The notes under the pieces: model-generated
Databases searched by the model: none
Told to the model about the DNA's origin: nothing
What the model saw: the letters and a program-made list of their open reading frames with translations, nothing else
Program-made: the position numbers and the translations under genes
Assembly: GCA_018058095.1 (NCBI GenBank)
Contig: JAGPCO010000027.1
Coordinates: 1 to 64,000, forward strand
Length of the DNA stretch: 64,000 nucleotides
Source: Kofleriaceae bacterium
GTDB lineage: Bacteria > Myxococcota_A > Polyangia > Haliangiales > Haliangiaceae
Direction: 5' to 3'
In this document: piece after piece, positions 45,901 to 55,961 of the stretch
Position numbering within the stretch: the stretch's first letter is position 1
Layout: each line of letters opens with the position of its first letter

Positions 45901-46422
45901 GGCAACCACTACGTCGAGAAGACCCCGGTCACGACCGACTCGCCGTTCGAGGGTGACAACGTGCTCTCGCCGTCGAGCCGCCTGGTCATCAGCCGCCTGG
46001 CCGGCCCGAACAACAAGCAGCTCGGCTACGTCGTCCGCAAGATCAACGTGAGCGCGACCAGCCTGTCGACGACCGAGGTCGGTCGGTACTGCGTCAAGGG
46101 CGCCAAGCCGGCCATCTCGTTCGACGAGCGCTACGCGGTGCTGCACCACTACGTCGAGGAGGGCGACTTCGCCGAGCTGGGCTTCGCCTCGGCCAGCGAC
46201 GCCGGCTTCCAGGCGCTGCTCGACGCGGGCTCGGCCAACATCTACGTCCTCGACCTGGTCACCGGCGTCAAGACCCGCGTCACCAACATGAAGCCCGGCC
46301 AGTTCGCCCTGTTCCCGCACTTCCGCTCGGACAACTGGTTCTACTTCCTGGTCCGCGACAGCAAGTCCGGCAAGGAGTACGCGGTGGCCTCGGACGCCGC
46401 CCTGGTGCTGGCCGGCCAGTAA
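42940..46422 (+). CDS. Triheme cytochrome-type lipoprotein with PPC-like domain
   Basis: The product is 1160 aa from ATG 42940. It has a lipoprotein signal (lipobox-like GSAAC) and an acidic mature start. Three CxxCH heme sites are seen: CSKCH (Cys332), CTKCH (Cys401) and CKDCH (Cys520). A PPC-like beta domain lies at about 571-660 (YDVAIGGTFKAQITGSGDADLYVK... FYVTIIGKSAN). The rest is a large secreted domain without a match I recognise, with many Cys. The Lys/Asn content and uniform C-ending codons differ from neighbours and suggest high expression. It probably carries electrons at the outer surface. The operator-like palindromes upstream and the intrinsic terminator downstream show that it is a separate transcription unit. 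Confidence 0.85.
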   Translation: MRTTRPATRPLLTTLGALLVLGSAACGGDEPTIQALYNPNTQRVLIDMVRELEDGETMMVSVRRGNFGQLDCAAQASAMDSVVDHDGLRFYGPVVDQSLLDPFYGPEWAYEPTPEMLAALDAGTDSIIDFCVMKGSEVVEQIEFDLFKAVDNGENDGLGGKADDNEHGEVGVNSAQAYGELCVGQMGEIPFFEKQGEFKYGTYNCLDSTPIPMTVTDAGGNVDRPDGEVSKCDKPQYIYSLCEQGPRVASRINDQGTRWVLLCRKSIGGLASDQFNDIAMIGHNPFTGKTCFFQNALYQKKDGGNVPHPADREKSTNLWSGVHGGLGSGIQCSKCHDADPFVHSPWIDGAKDANGRSVVPKMGEDQDMPIGANDAPYYLVNQRGQNWRVIDSLTSPAVAACTKCHRMGKGGEWQQWVTRIEQTDASWENIVTDHGKKFENARWMPTDLSGLTAATWASSPYATAIAEIKRCGQSSDCASEKIPTAPGGNTDGNGRLRNPVTLSDSTLATRAVGILAASGCKDCHTSSRTTFRKWADQTAEAEGQCLANLTGGSEKQSTPAENEGVGKDEVKTYGPYDVAIGGTFKAQITGSGDADLYVKRFAKATKDNYDCRPFKTGSRETCGADQFKNFGPGKFYVTIIGKSANTSKFTLKVTHTAKGDGQQTPAEVISCLRQEPREDSPFLPHKLGMYTVLSSHGWFSDLFHAAYNDAESRDAWVINFAKFKARTSMPKGNHPRLSQADADVVVEWFARGVPNLDSVVQNDPPPTTCSNSISSEMSTHASTMATQGWRAVNAERGLAMYGCSGNGNPISCLGSLARAGTKAYGEGWELLAGAKLRILREFSFKTFFWMRSSADGRFIGNGASSSTGAMISDLQRDKDIPVHASYDPGFFPDNSGFMFQSTPIGAGFCGTNLLTSNPREINFGEAQCSSATNVGLYQHLASGLGGADHYAINGQFTSDNGGDGPDEEPIADFGSDSTIKLTALAYDGNHYVEKTPVTTDSPFEGDNVLSPSSRLVISRLAGPNNKQLGYVVRKINVSATSLSTTEVGRYCVKGAKPAISFDERYAVLHHYVEEGDFAELGFASASDAGFQALLDAGSANIYVLDLVTGVKTRVTNMKPGQFALFPHFRSDNWFYFLVRDSKSGKEYAVASDAALVLAGQ

Positions 46423-46520
46423 CCGGCACTCCCCGGCGGCGCGCACCGGAGGCGCCGACGGTCTTCGTTTTTTGGCGAGCGCCCAAAAATCTCCGGTGGT
46501 CGCATAGCGCTCACACGTCA

Positions 46521-46550
46521 CCCCAGGAATGGTCCTGGGGTTTCGTGTTT
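46521..46550 (+). terminator. Intrinsic terminator of the cytochrome gene
   Basis: CCCCAGGA-ATGG-TCCTGGGG (46521-46540) is a perfect 8-bp stem followed by TTTCGTGTTT. It is the clearest rho-independent terminator in the window, 100 bp after the stop codon. A second AT-flanked palindrome (TTTTTGGCGAGCGCCCAAAAA, near 46470-46490) precedes it. Confidence 0.75.
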
Positions 46551-46575
46551 TCGGCGCGCGCGCTACCGTCGACCG

Positions 46576-47487
46576 GTGAAGCGTGACCAGGTCGGAGGCT
46601 TCGAGCTGCTCGAGCGGCTCGGGACCGGGGGGCGCGGCGAGGTGTTCCTGGCCCGGCCCACGGGTGGGAGCGAGCTGGTCGCGCTGCGTCGGATCCACTC
46701 CTCGTTGCTGGCCGATCCGGCCCAGCGGGCGCGGGTGCTCGAGGCGGCGAGGACCGAGGTCGGGCTGCGCCACCCGGGCATCGTCGCGGTCATGGCGCCG
46801 GTGCTGCTCGACGACGACGTGCTGGTGCCGATGCAGTACGTGCCTGGCGTCGACCTGCGTGACCTGCTGGCGCCCGCACGGACCCGCCCGGCGCCTCCCG
46901 GCGTGGTGGCGCGGATCGGCGTCGCAGTCGGCGAAGCGCTCGAGGCGGCCGCCGCGTCGCCGGTCCCGGTCCTGCACGGCGACCTGCGGCCGGCGGCGGT
47001 GCGGCTCGGCCTCGACGGCGCGGTTCGGGTGCGTGACTTCGCCGGGCTGCACCCGGCGGCGGGGTACATGCGGAGTGGTTCGCCCCTGCTCGGTCGGTTC
47101 CGCTACTGGGCCCCGGAGTGGATCGAGGCAGGCCTCGACCAGCCACGTGACCTCGCCGGCCAGGTGTTCGCCATCGGCGGCATGTTGTGGGAGCTCAGCA
47201 CCGGCGCGCGCCTGTTCGGAGGGCAGGGCGACCTGGCGCAGCTCCAGGAGATCCTGACCGGGCCGATCCTCGCCCCGTCGAGCCGAGCCCCTGACGTGGC
47301 GCCGGCGCTCGACGCGGTCGTGCTGCGCGCGCTGGCCCGCGATCGCGGCGCGCGGTATCCCGCGCCGGCGGCGCTGGCCGAGGCGCTGCGGGCGGCGGCG
47401 GCGACGCATGGGTGGGACACGAGCGCCGCCGCGCTGGTGGCGTGGATCGCCGGCGCACGGGGGATGCCCCGGTGGGGGCCGCCGTGA
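46576..47487 (+). CDS. Pseudokinase of the Ser/Thr kinase family
   Basis: The product is 303 aa from GTG 46576. The overall kinase fold is recognisable (FELLERLGTGGRGEVFLAR, then RYWAPEW), but catalytic positions are changed: the VAIK lysine is Arg (VALRRI), HRD reads HGD, the Asn after it is replaced (HGDLRPAAV) and DFG reads DFAG. It is therefore probably inactive as a kinase and may act as a binding or scaffold protein. No sensor or membrane domain is present. It overlaps the next gene by 4 bp and follows a strong terminator. Confidence 0.8.
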   Translation: MKRDQVGGFELLERLGTGGRGEVFLARPTGGSELVALRRIHSSLLADPAQRARVLEAARTEVGLRHPGIVAVMAPVLLDDDVLVPMQYVPGVDLRDLLAPARTRPAPPGVVARIGVAVGEALEAAAASPVPVLHGDLRPAAVRLGLDGAVRVRDFAGLHPAAGYMRSGSPLLGRFRYWAPEWIEAGLDQPRDLAGQVFAIGGMLWELSTGARLFGGQGDLAQLQEILTGPILAPSSRAPDVAPALDAVVLRALARDRGARYPAPAALAEALRAAAATHGWDTSAAALVAWIAGARGMPRWGPP

Positions 47488-47837
47488 TACCAGGGCCCGT
47501 GGCTGCCAGCGACCTGCCGCCGTCCGCGCCCTCACTCTCGCCATCACCGTCGCCGCCGACGCGGCGGGACCGCCTGGTCGCGCTGTTCGCCGAGTATGGC
47601 AAGCTGGCGGTGATCGTGTACCTGGTGCTGTCGCTGGCGACCATCGCCGGCTTCGCGGTGGCGCTGGCGACCGGCTGGGAGCCGTCGTCGGCGACCGGCG
47701 TGCTCGGCGTGCTCGGGGCCGCCTGGCTGGCGGCCAAGGCCACCATCCCGGTCCGGATCGTCGTGACGCTGGTCGTGACGCCGCCGCTGGCTGCGCTGCT
47801 GCGGCGCCGTGGCCGCACGGCCGCTACGGGTCGGTGA
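47484..47837 (+). CDS. DUF1279-like small membrane protein
   Basis: The product is 117 aa from GTG 47484, whose GTGA overlaps the pseudokinase stop. After a Pro/Ser-rich leader come RDRLVALFAEYGKLAVIVYLVLSLATIAGFAVAL and a second hydrophobic helix, as in DUF1279 (FAM210) proteins. Those are membrane proteins of uncertain function. Its 3' end overlaps the convergent lipoprotein gene by 14 bp. The start is uncertain because no clear ribosome-binding site is seen. Confidence 0.65.
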   Translation: MIPGPVAASDLPPSAPSLSPSPSPPTRRDRLVALFAEYGKLAVIVYLVLSLATIAGFAVALATGWEPSSATGVLGVLGAAWLAAKATIPVRIVVTLVVTPPLAALLRRRGRTAATGR

Positions 47838-49002
47838 GCGAGATGACCAGGTTGCGGGCGTAGGTCCCGCACGTCGCGCGGTTGATGCTGCCGGCGGTCA
47901 GGTCGGCCACGGTGATGGGCACCGTGCAGCCGCCGATGGTCTCGAACAGGCCCAGCCCGTCGGAGTCACGCAGCACGACCTCGACGCCCTGGGCCAGCAG
48001 GTCGCTCTGCAGGTAGTTGCCGATGGGGTGGTTCCAGTTCGGGGTCAGCGTGTTGTCGATGGTGGGAGTGAAGCCGTCGATGAGGAGGTCACCGGCGAGG
48101 GCCAGGCCGGCGTACGGATCGGGCAGCGGATCGGTGAACAGCGCCGAGTCCCACGGCTCACCATCGTGGAGCTGGTTGATCACGACCGACACCACGCTGA
48201 CCCGCCACGCCTGGTCGGCGACGCAGGCGCCGGTGACGCAGCTGAGCTGGCCGCCACACGCCGCGCACGCCTCGGGCCCGGTGTCCCCGCCGCAGGTGGC
48301 CGAGCCCTGGGCCGCGAACGGGATACATTGCCCGGCCGCGGTGCAGCAGCCGTCGTTGCAGAAGTCGAGGCAGCTCTGGCCGGCGACACACGTGCCCTGG
48401 ATGCAGCCCGACGACGAGGCCGGGCACACCGCGCAGGCGTCGCCGCCATCTCCGCACGCCTGCTCGGTCTGTTGATCCACGGTCAGGCACACGCCGTTGG
48501 CGGTGCAGCAGCCATCGCAGGTGGCCGGGTCGCACGTGCTGACGACGCAGGCGCCGGTGTCGCCGTCGCAGCCGCTGCCTGGGGCGCACGTCACGCACAC
48601 GTTGCCGCCGGTGCCACAGGCGTTGACGGCGTTGCCGGGGACACACTGGGTGCCGCCCAGACAGCAGCCGTCGCAGTCGGTGCAATCGGCGACCGGGACA
48701 CACGCTCCGCCGGCGCAGGTGTCGCCGCTGCCACACGTCTCGCACGCCGCGCCGGCGCTCCCGCAGGCGGCGCTGGTCGGGCTTTCGACGCACCGATCAC
48801 CGTCGCAGCAACCGTCACAGGTCTCGAAGCTGCACCGCTCCTCGGCCACCGGCGCGTCGACGGGGTAGGTCTGGCCGCCGCCGTCGTCGCCGCCACACGC
48901 CGCGGCCAGGGCGGCGGTGAGCACGAGCCACACCAGGGTCGCGGCCGTCTGGCTCCCTCGCGGGCGCCTCTCTCGTTTCGTCGTCGCTGCAGGGTTCTTC
49001 AT
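47824..49002 (-). CDS. Cys-rich lipoprotein with CDGCC repeats
   Basis: The product is 392 aa. It has a basic N-terminus, then a signal helix and lipobox LAAAC. The mature part has about six Cys-rich repeats of the type CxxCDGCCxxxxCV (TCDGCC, DCDGCC, CDGCC, CNDGCC), a pattern seen in surface proteins of myxobacteria. The C-terminal third (AWRVSVVSVVINQLHDGEPWDSALFTDPLPDPYAGL) is a beta-rich domain of unknown kind. Probably disulfide-linked at the surface. Its 3' end overlaps the DUF1279-like gene. Confidence 0.72.
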   Translation of the reverse strand: MKNPAATTKRERRPRGSQTAATLVWLVLTAALAAACGGDDGGGQTYPVDAPVAEERCSFETCDGCCDGDRCVESPTSAACGSAGAACETCGSGDTCAGGACVPVADCTDCDGCCLGGTQCVPGNAVNACGTGGNVCVTCAPGSGCDGDTGACVVSTCDPATCDGCCTANGVCLTVDQQTEQACGDGGDACAVCPASSSGCIQGTCVAGQSCLDFCNDGCCTAAGQCIPFAAQGSATCGGDTGPEACAACGGQLSCVTGACVADQAWRVSVVSVVINQLHDGEPWDSALFTDPLPDPYAGLALAGDLLIDGFTPTIDNTLTPNWNHPIGNYLQSDLLAQGVEVVLRDSDGLGLFETIGGCTVPITVADLTAGSINRATCGTYARNLVISLTDP

Positions 49003-49062
49003 GCGCCGTAGTAGGGGCGCGGCCGGTCTTGTCGCACCGAAATCGACCGACCGGAGGCGATC

Positions 49063-49698
49063 TCAGAAGACGTAGCCGGCGCGGACGGCGAAGCCACCCG
49101 TGACGCGGGTCGAGCCGTGGCCCGCGCCCTCGGCCGGGCTGACCCGGTCGAGCGCGACGATGAACTCGGGCCCCGCCTGCAACACCAGGCGAGGGCTCGG
49201 GAAGTACGCGATCGGCGCGGCCAGCTGGACCAGGCCGGTCACGACCGTGGCGCTGGCGAGCTGACCCGGTCCGAGCTCGGTGCGCTGCCGGCCGAGCAGC
49301 AGCCCGATGCCGGCGCCAGGCCGCAGGAACGCGCCGAGCCCGAGCCGCCAGTGGTGGGTGGTGGAGACGGCGGCACCGGCCGCGCTGACGCGGACGCCTC
49401 CGCCCAGATCCTCGTAGCTGGCCAGCAGCGTTCCTCCGACCGAGACATTGGCGCGCAGGAAGTGTTGCAGCCCGATCCCGGCCAGGGTCGAGATGCTGGT
49501 GGTGGTGGCGCCCGCCTCGGCCCGAAGGCTGAAGAGGAACAGGCCGCCGACGTCGAGCTCCTTCACGCCGGGCCCGACCCGGGTCACCCGGCCCGGATCG
49601 GATGGGGCGGCGCCGAGGGTGTCGGCGGCGGCGGTGCTGGCCAGGGCGAGCCCGAGCGCGAGGACGGGACTCAGGATCGAGACGTGACCAGAGCGCAT
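49063..49698 (-). CDS. Outer-membrane beta-barrel-like protein
   Basis: The product is 211 aa from ATG 49698, with a signal peptide ending near TAAADT. The rest is alternating short strands ending in aromatic residues (GGLFLFSLRAEAGATTTSI, HHWRLGLGAFLRPGAGIGLLLG, GGFAVRAGYVF), with a C-terminal Phe, as in small OmpA/OmpW-type barrels. It lies between the lipoprotein and the kinase/TPR gene. Function unknown. Confidence 0.68.
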   Translation of the reverse strand: MRSGHVSILSPVLALGLALASTAAADTLGAAPSDPGRVTRVGPGVKELDVGGLFLFSLRAEAGATTTSISTLAGIGLQHFLRANVSVGGTLLASYEDLGGGVRVSAAGAAVSTTHHWRLGLGAFLRPGAGIGLLLGRQRTELGPGQLASATVVTGLVQLAAPIAYFPSPRLVLQAGPEFIVALDRVSPAEGAGHGSTRVTGGFAVRAGYVF

Positions 49699-49757
49699 GC
49701 CCCTGGTGGGGCCCAGGCCGGCCAGGTCGCAAAAAAAAGAGAGGACGGGGCCGCGGT

Positions 49758-52700
49758 TCAACGGCCAGGCGGCGAGGTGGCCCGGACCGGGTGGGCACGC
49801 TGCCAGGTGGCCACGGCGCGCGCCTCGGCCGCGACCTGGGGGCCGCCGGCCAGGCCGAGCGCACCCAGGATCTGCGCGGCCTCAGCCGCCAGCACCTGCG
49901 CGCGCGCGCGATCACCGCCGGCCATCCACAGCGCCTGCGCCAGCGCGAAGCGGGTGGTGGCGGCGACGAACGGGTAGTGATCGGCGCGGTACTGGGCGGT
50001 CGCACGCTCGAGCGGGCCGATGGCCTGTGCGCCGCGCCTGGCGGCGACGAGGGCGCGACCGAGGGAGGCGTCGACCTCGGCGCGGACCGCGGCGTCGTCG
50101 CCTCGATCGAGCGCGGCCAGCGCCTGCTGGCGCAGCGTGATGACCCGCGGGTCGGCCGGCCGGCGCTGCTCGATCGTGCGCGCCTCCAGCTCGAGCGCGC
50201 GGGCCACCATCGGCCAGGTCTCGCGGCCCGGTCGCTGCGCCGCGACCGCCAGCTCGCGCGCCAGCGTCGCGGCGCGGTCGAGGTCGCCCGAGCGCTCGTG
50301 GGCGAGCACGACGTTGTAGCGCGCGCTCAGGGTGCGCGGGTCGTCCGGTCCATACGCGCGCGCGCTCAGCTCACTCGCCTCCTGGTATGCGGCGATGGCC
50401 GCCGCGACGTTGCCTTCGGCCAGCTCGATCGTGGCCAGGCCCTGCAGCGGGATGGTGCGCTGCACGTGCTCGGGGTGGTGCTGCGCGAACAGGTCGACCG
50501 CCCGCGCGAAGGCGCGCCGGGCCTGGGCCAGGTCACCACGCCGGGTCCAGACCAGCCCGGTGTTGGAGTAGGCCAGGGCCAGCGTGCGGTCGCCGACCCC
50601 GGTCCGCTCGAGGGTCTCGATCACCGCCCCGAACCGGGCCAGCGCGGCGTCGTTGTCGTTGCTGGCGAGCTCGAGCGCGCCCCAGGTGTTGTAGGTGCCG
50701 ACCACGGCCGGGTGGTCGGGCCCGACCGCGGCGACCAGGGTCTCGATCGCCTGCTGGCAGGCGGCGCGGCCGGCGGTGAGGTCGCCGAGCTGGACGGCGG
50801 TGGTGCAGAGCACGCCGAGGATGCCGCCGCGGGTGAAGGGCCGGCTCGACGGATCGGCGGCCAGCGCCTGCTCGAGGTGTTTCCTGGCGGCGGCCGCGTC
50901 GCCGCGGGCGAGCGCGGTGGCGCCGACGGCCGAGGCGAAGGCCATCCGCAACGAGGGGCCCGGCTCGGCCCGCGCGAACGCGGCCTCGGCCGCCTGCTGG
51001 TGCGCGGCGGCGGCGTCGAACCGGTGCATCTGCGAGCCGCTCAGCTGCAGCAGCTCGACCCAGATCTCGCCCACCAGCTGATCGGCGTGGGCCTTCTCGG
51101 CCGCGGCCACCGCCGCCGACAGCGTGGCCTCGGCGGCCTCGAACCGTTCGCTGCTCACCTCGGCCTGGCCGCGCAGGGTCAAGGCCTCGGCCGTGGTGGC
51201 CAGGTCGGGCGTGCCAGCCAGCACCGCGGACGCCAGCTCGATGGCGGCCACCTCCTGGCCCGCCAGCAGCAGCGTGCGCGCGCGCTCGAGCCGTGGGTCG
51301 ACCGTGGCCGGGGAGACCTCGGGGCTGCAGGCGCGTGGATCGGACAAGCCCTCGACCGCCTCGATCGCCGTCGTCGCCAGGGATGGCTCGGTGGTGACCA
51401 GGCGGGTCAGCTCGACGAACTGGCGATGCCCGCGATCGAGGCAGGTCAGGCGTGCGGCCAGGACGCGCTCGGGCAGCTCACCACGCACCCGGGTCGCCTC
51501 GCACGAGTCGCGCCGGGCCGCGCGCCACGTGCCCTCGTAGCCCTCGAGCGCGGCCAGGACCCGGGGCCCGGTCGGGCTGGCGCCGAGCGCGCTCACCAGC
51601 CCGGCTCGATCCCAGGCGAACGCGCCGCGATCGGAACAGCCAGGGCGCCGGTCGAGGCTGGTCACCACCAGCGCGCCGAGGGCGGCGGCGGTGACGCCGG
51701 CGCCGGCCAGGTACGGCCACCACCGTCGTCGCGGCGTGGCCGCGGCCAGCAGCGCCTCCATCGACGGGAAGCGACGCGCCGGATCGGCCGACAGCGCGCG
51801 CAGCAAGGCGGCGCGGGTGGGCGCGGGGAGCCCGGGGCCGACCGGCGCCGGCCGGACCACGCCGGTCGCCACCGCCACGCGGAGCTCGGCGACCGAGGCG
51901 CCGGCGAAGGGCCGCGCGCCGGTGAGCGCCTCGTAGGTGGTGACCGCCCACGCGAACTGGTCGCTGGTCGCGCTCGCCGCCGCCCCGGCCCATAGCTCGG
52001 GCGCCAGGTACGCCGGGGTGCCGGCCAGCGCGGTGGCGGCCGGCGCCGCTTGATCCTCGACCGGGCCAGGCGCCTCGAGCCGCGCCAGCCCGAAGTCCGA
52101 CACCAGCACGCGACCGTCGTCGGCGCACAGCACGTTCTCTGGCTTGAAGTCGCGATGGACCAGCTGGGCCCGGTGGGCCGCGGCCAGCCCGTGACCGGCC
52201 CGCAGGCAGATCGCCAGCAGGTCGGGGCGCGGCGCGCTGGCCATGCGGTCGCGCAGCGTGGCCCCGGCGACCAGCTCCATGGCGACCGCGAGGCGAGGCC
52301 CATCGGTGGTGACGTCGTACACCTGCACCACGTTGGGGTGGGACAGGCGGGCCATGGCCTGGGCCTCGCGGCGGAGCCGCTCCCGCGCCTCGTCACCGTC
52401 GGCCCAGCGTGGTGCGAGCACCTTGATCGCGACGTCGCGGGCCAGCTCGGGGTCATGGGCACGCACCACCACGCCCATGGCCCCGCGGCCGAGCTCGGCC
52501 ACGACCCGGTACCGGCCCAGCGTGGTGCCGGGGCGGACCTCGAGCGCCTCGGTCAGGTCGGCGCCGAGCCCATCGCCTGGGTTGGCGGCGGGCGGCCGCG
52601 GTGGCGCCGGCGCTGGCACGGGGTCGGCGGTGCGGTTGACCGCGAGCAGCGACAGCTCGGTCCGGCACGACCCGCACGTGGCGACGTGGTGATCGACCGC

Positions 52701-52811
52701 GGCGCGCTCCGTCGCCGGCAGGGCCCCGTCGACGTAGCCGGCCAGCAGCTCGGGCTCGACGCAGGCCGACGTGGTGGGAGGAACGGCCGGCACGACGGCG
52801 CATGCTAGCAT
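49758..52811 (-). CDS. Zinc-finger anti-sigma-type / Ser-Thr kinase / TPR protein
   Basis: The product is 1017 aa from ATG 52811 (GTG 52793 is an alternative). Residues about 25-50 form a zf-HC2-like anti-sigma zinc finger (HHVATCGSC). Then a Ser/Thr kinase domain (about 99-360) with [24 protein letters not shown] and AYLAPEL, which looks active. One TM helix (about 360-383) leads to a long TPR region (about 480-1000). It is divergent from a sigma factor gene only 6 bp away. The pair fits the myxobacterial pattern in which the kinase/zinc-finger protein is the anti-sigma regulator of the ECF factor. Confidence 0.88.
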   Translation of the reverse strand: MLACAVVPAVPPTTSACVEPELLAGYVDGALPATERAAVDHHVATCGSCRTELSLLAVNRTADPVPAPAPPRPPAANPGDGLGADLTEALEVRPGTTLGRYRVVAELGRGAMGVVVRAHDPELARDVAIKVLAPRWADGDEARERLRREAQAMARLSHPNVVQVYDVTTDGPRLAVAMELVAGATLRDRMASAPRPDLLAICLRAGHGLAAAHRAQLVHRDFKPENVLCADDGRVLVSDFGLARLEAPGPVEDQAAPAATALAGTPAYLAPELWAGAAASATSDQFAWAVTTYEALTGARPFAGASVAELRVAVATGVVRPAPVGPGLPAPTRAALLRALSADPARRFPSMEALLAAATPRRRWWPYLAGAGVTAAALGALVVTSLDRRPGCSDRGAFAWDRAGLVSALGASPTGPRVLAALEGYEGTWRAARRDSCEATRVRGELPERVLAARLTCLDRGHRQFVELTRLVTTEPSLATTAIEAVEGLSDPRACSPEVSPATVDPRLERARTLLLAGQEVAAIELASAVLAGTPDLATTAEALTLRGQAEVSSERFEAAEATLSAAVAAAEKAHADQLVGEIWVELLQLSGSQMHRFDAAAAHQQAAEAAFARAEPGPSLRMAFASAVGATALARGDAAAARKHLEQALAADPSSRPFTRGGILGVLCTTAVQLGDLTAGRAACQQAIETLVAAVGPDHPAVVGTYNTWGALELASNDNDAALARFGAVIETLERTGVGDRTLALAYSNTGLVWTRRGDLAQARRAFARAVDLFAQHHPEHVQRTIPLQGLATIELAEGNVAAAIAAYQEASELSARAYGPDDPRTLSARYNVVLAHERSGDLDRAATLARELAVAAQRPGRETWPMVARALELEARTIEQRRPADPRVITLRQQALAALDRGDDAAVRAEVDASLGRALVAARRGAQAIGPLERATAQYRADHYPFVAATTRFALAQALWMAGGDRARAQVLAAEAAQILGALGLAGGPQVAAEARAVATWQRAHPVRATSPPGR

Positions 52812-52817
52812 CGCGCC

Positions 52818-53690
52818 GTGTCGATCCTGGCGCAGCTCGAGCCGGCCCGCCGCGCCGAGGTCGCGGCCGTCGTCGACCTCGAGGCCTTGATCGACGCGCA
52901 GTACGCCGAGGCCCGCGCGGCGTGGCCGGGCGTGGAGCTGTCGCGCCCCGACTACGAGCGGGCCCTGGCCGACCGGATCGCGGCGCGCAGCGCCGAGGCG
53001 GCCGACCACGTGGTGCGGACCATGCCGGGCCCCGACCTGTACCTGGCCGCGGCCTGCGCCGCCGGGGACGCGGCGGCGATCGCCGCGTTCCACGCCGAGG
53101 TCATGCCGGCGGTGCGACCGGCGCTGCACGGCCTCGGCCTGTCCCCGGCGGCGATGGACGAGCTCGAGCAGGTCGTGCTGGTGCTGGTCCTGGTCGGCGA
53201 TCCGGCGCGACCGGCCATCGTCGGCTACGGCGGTCGCGGCCGGCTGCGCAGCTGGGTCCGCAGCATCGCGGTGCGAACGGCGCGCCGCCACGCCGGCGCC
53301 GCGGCCGGCGCCGCCAGCGCGGCCAGCGCCGACGAGCTCGAGCTCGACCGCCTCGTCGCCGGCGTGGCCGACCCGGAGGTGGACCTCCTGCGCGGGCGCT
53401 ACCGCGAGCAGGTCGGAGGCGCGCTCGGCGCGGCGCTGACCGCGCTGCCCGACCGGTCCCGCACCGTGCTGCGGCAGTACTACGTCGACGGCCTGACGAT
53501 CGATCGGCTGGCGACGCTGCATCAGGTCGACCGCGCGACCACCGCCCGCTGGGTCATCGCCGCCCGCACCGCGGTCCTCGACGGCACGCGCGCCCGCCTG
53601 CGCCAGGCCCTGGGCGCCTCCGCCGACGAGGTCGAGTCCATCCTGCGCCTGGTTCGCAGCCAGCTCGATCTCAGCCTGCGCCTGCTGTGA
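52818..53690 (+). CDS. Myxobacterial-type RNA polymerase sigma-70 family factor
   Basis: The product is 290 aa from GTG 52818. A sigma-2-like region ([25 protein letters not shown]..., [17 protein letters not shown]) and a sigma-4 region ([40 protein letters not shown]) match the sigma factors of the Myxococcales family (TIGR03001-like) that sit beside kinase/zinc-finger genes. The last part of the protein is short. No ribosome-binding site precedes the start, which may mean a leaderless or very short leader message. Its regulon is unknown. Confidence 0.82.
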   Translation: MSILAQLEPARRAEVAAVVDLEALIDAQYAEARAAWPGVELSRPDYERALADRIAARSAEAADHVVRTMPGPDLYLAAACAAGDAAAIAAFHAEVMPAVRPALHGLGLSPAAMDELEQVVLVLVLVGDPARPAIVGYGGRGRLRSWVRSIAVRTARRHAGAAAGAASAASADELELDRLVAGVADPEVDLLRGRYREQVGGALGAALTALPDRSRTVLRQYYVDGLTIDRLATLHQVDRATTARWVIAARTAVLDGTRARLRQALGASADEVESILRLVRSQLDLSLRLL

Positions 53691-53733
53691 CGGGCCAGCC
53701 CGGCTCAAGAGCGAAGGCGAGGGCGGAACCTGC

Positions 53734-55890
<2,157 letters not shown>

Positions 55891-55961
55891 GGGCCCACCG
55901 TACGGGCGCCGGCGCGGGCCGTCAACCGCGCGATGCGGCCCCGGCCTTGCTACGCTGACGC

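Noticed and set aside
42982-47547. A 1521-codon minus-strand open frame opposite the triheme lipoprotein and kinase genes
   Set aside because: It is antisense to two well supported genes, has no domain motif, and is Arg/Ala/Val/Gly/Asp-rich low-complexity sequence. GC-rich genes produce such long antisense frames.
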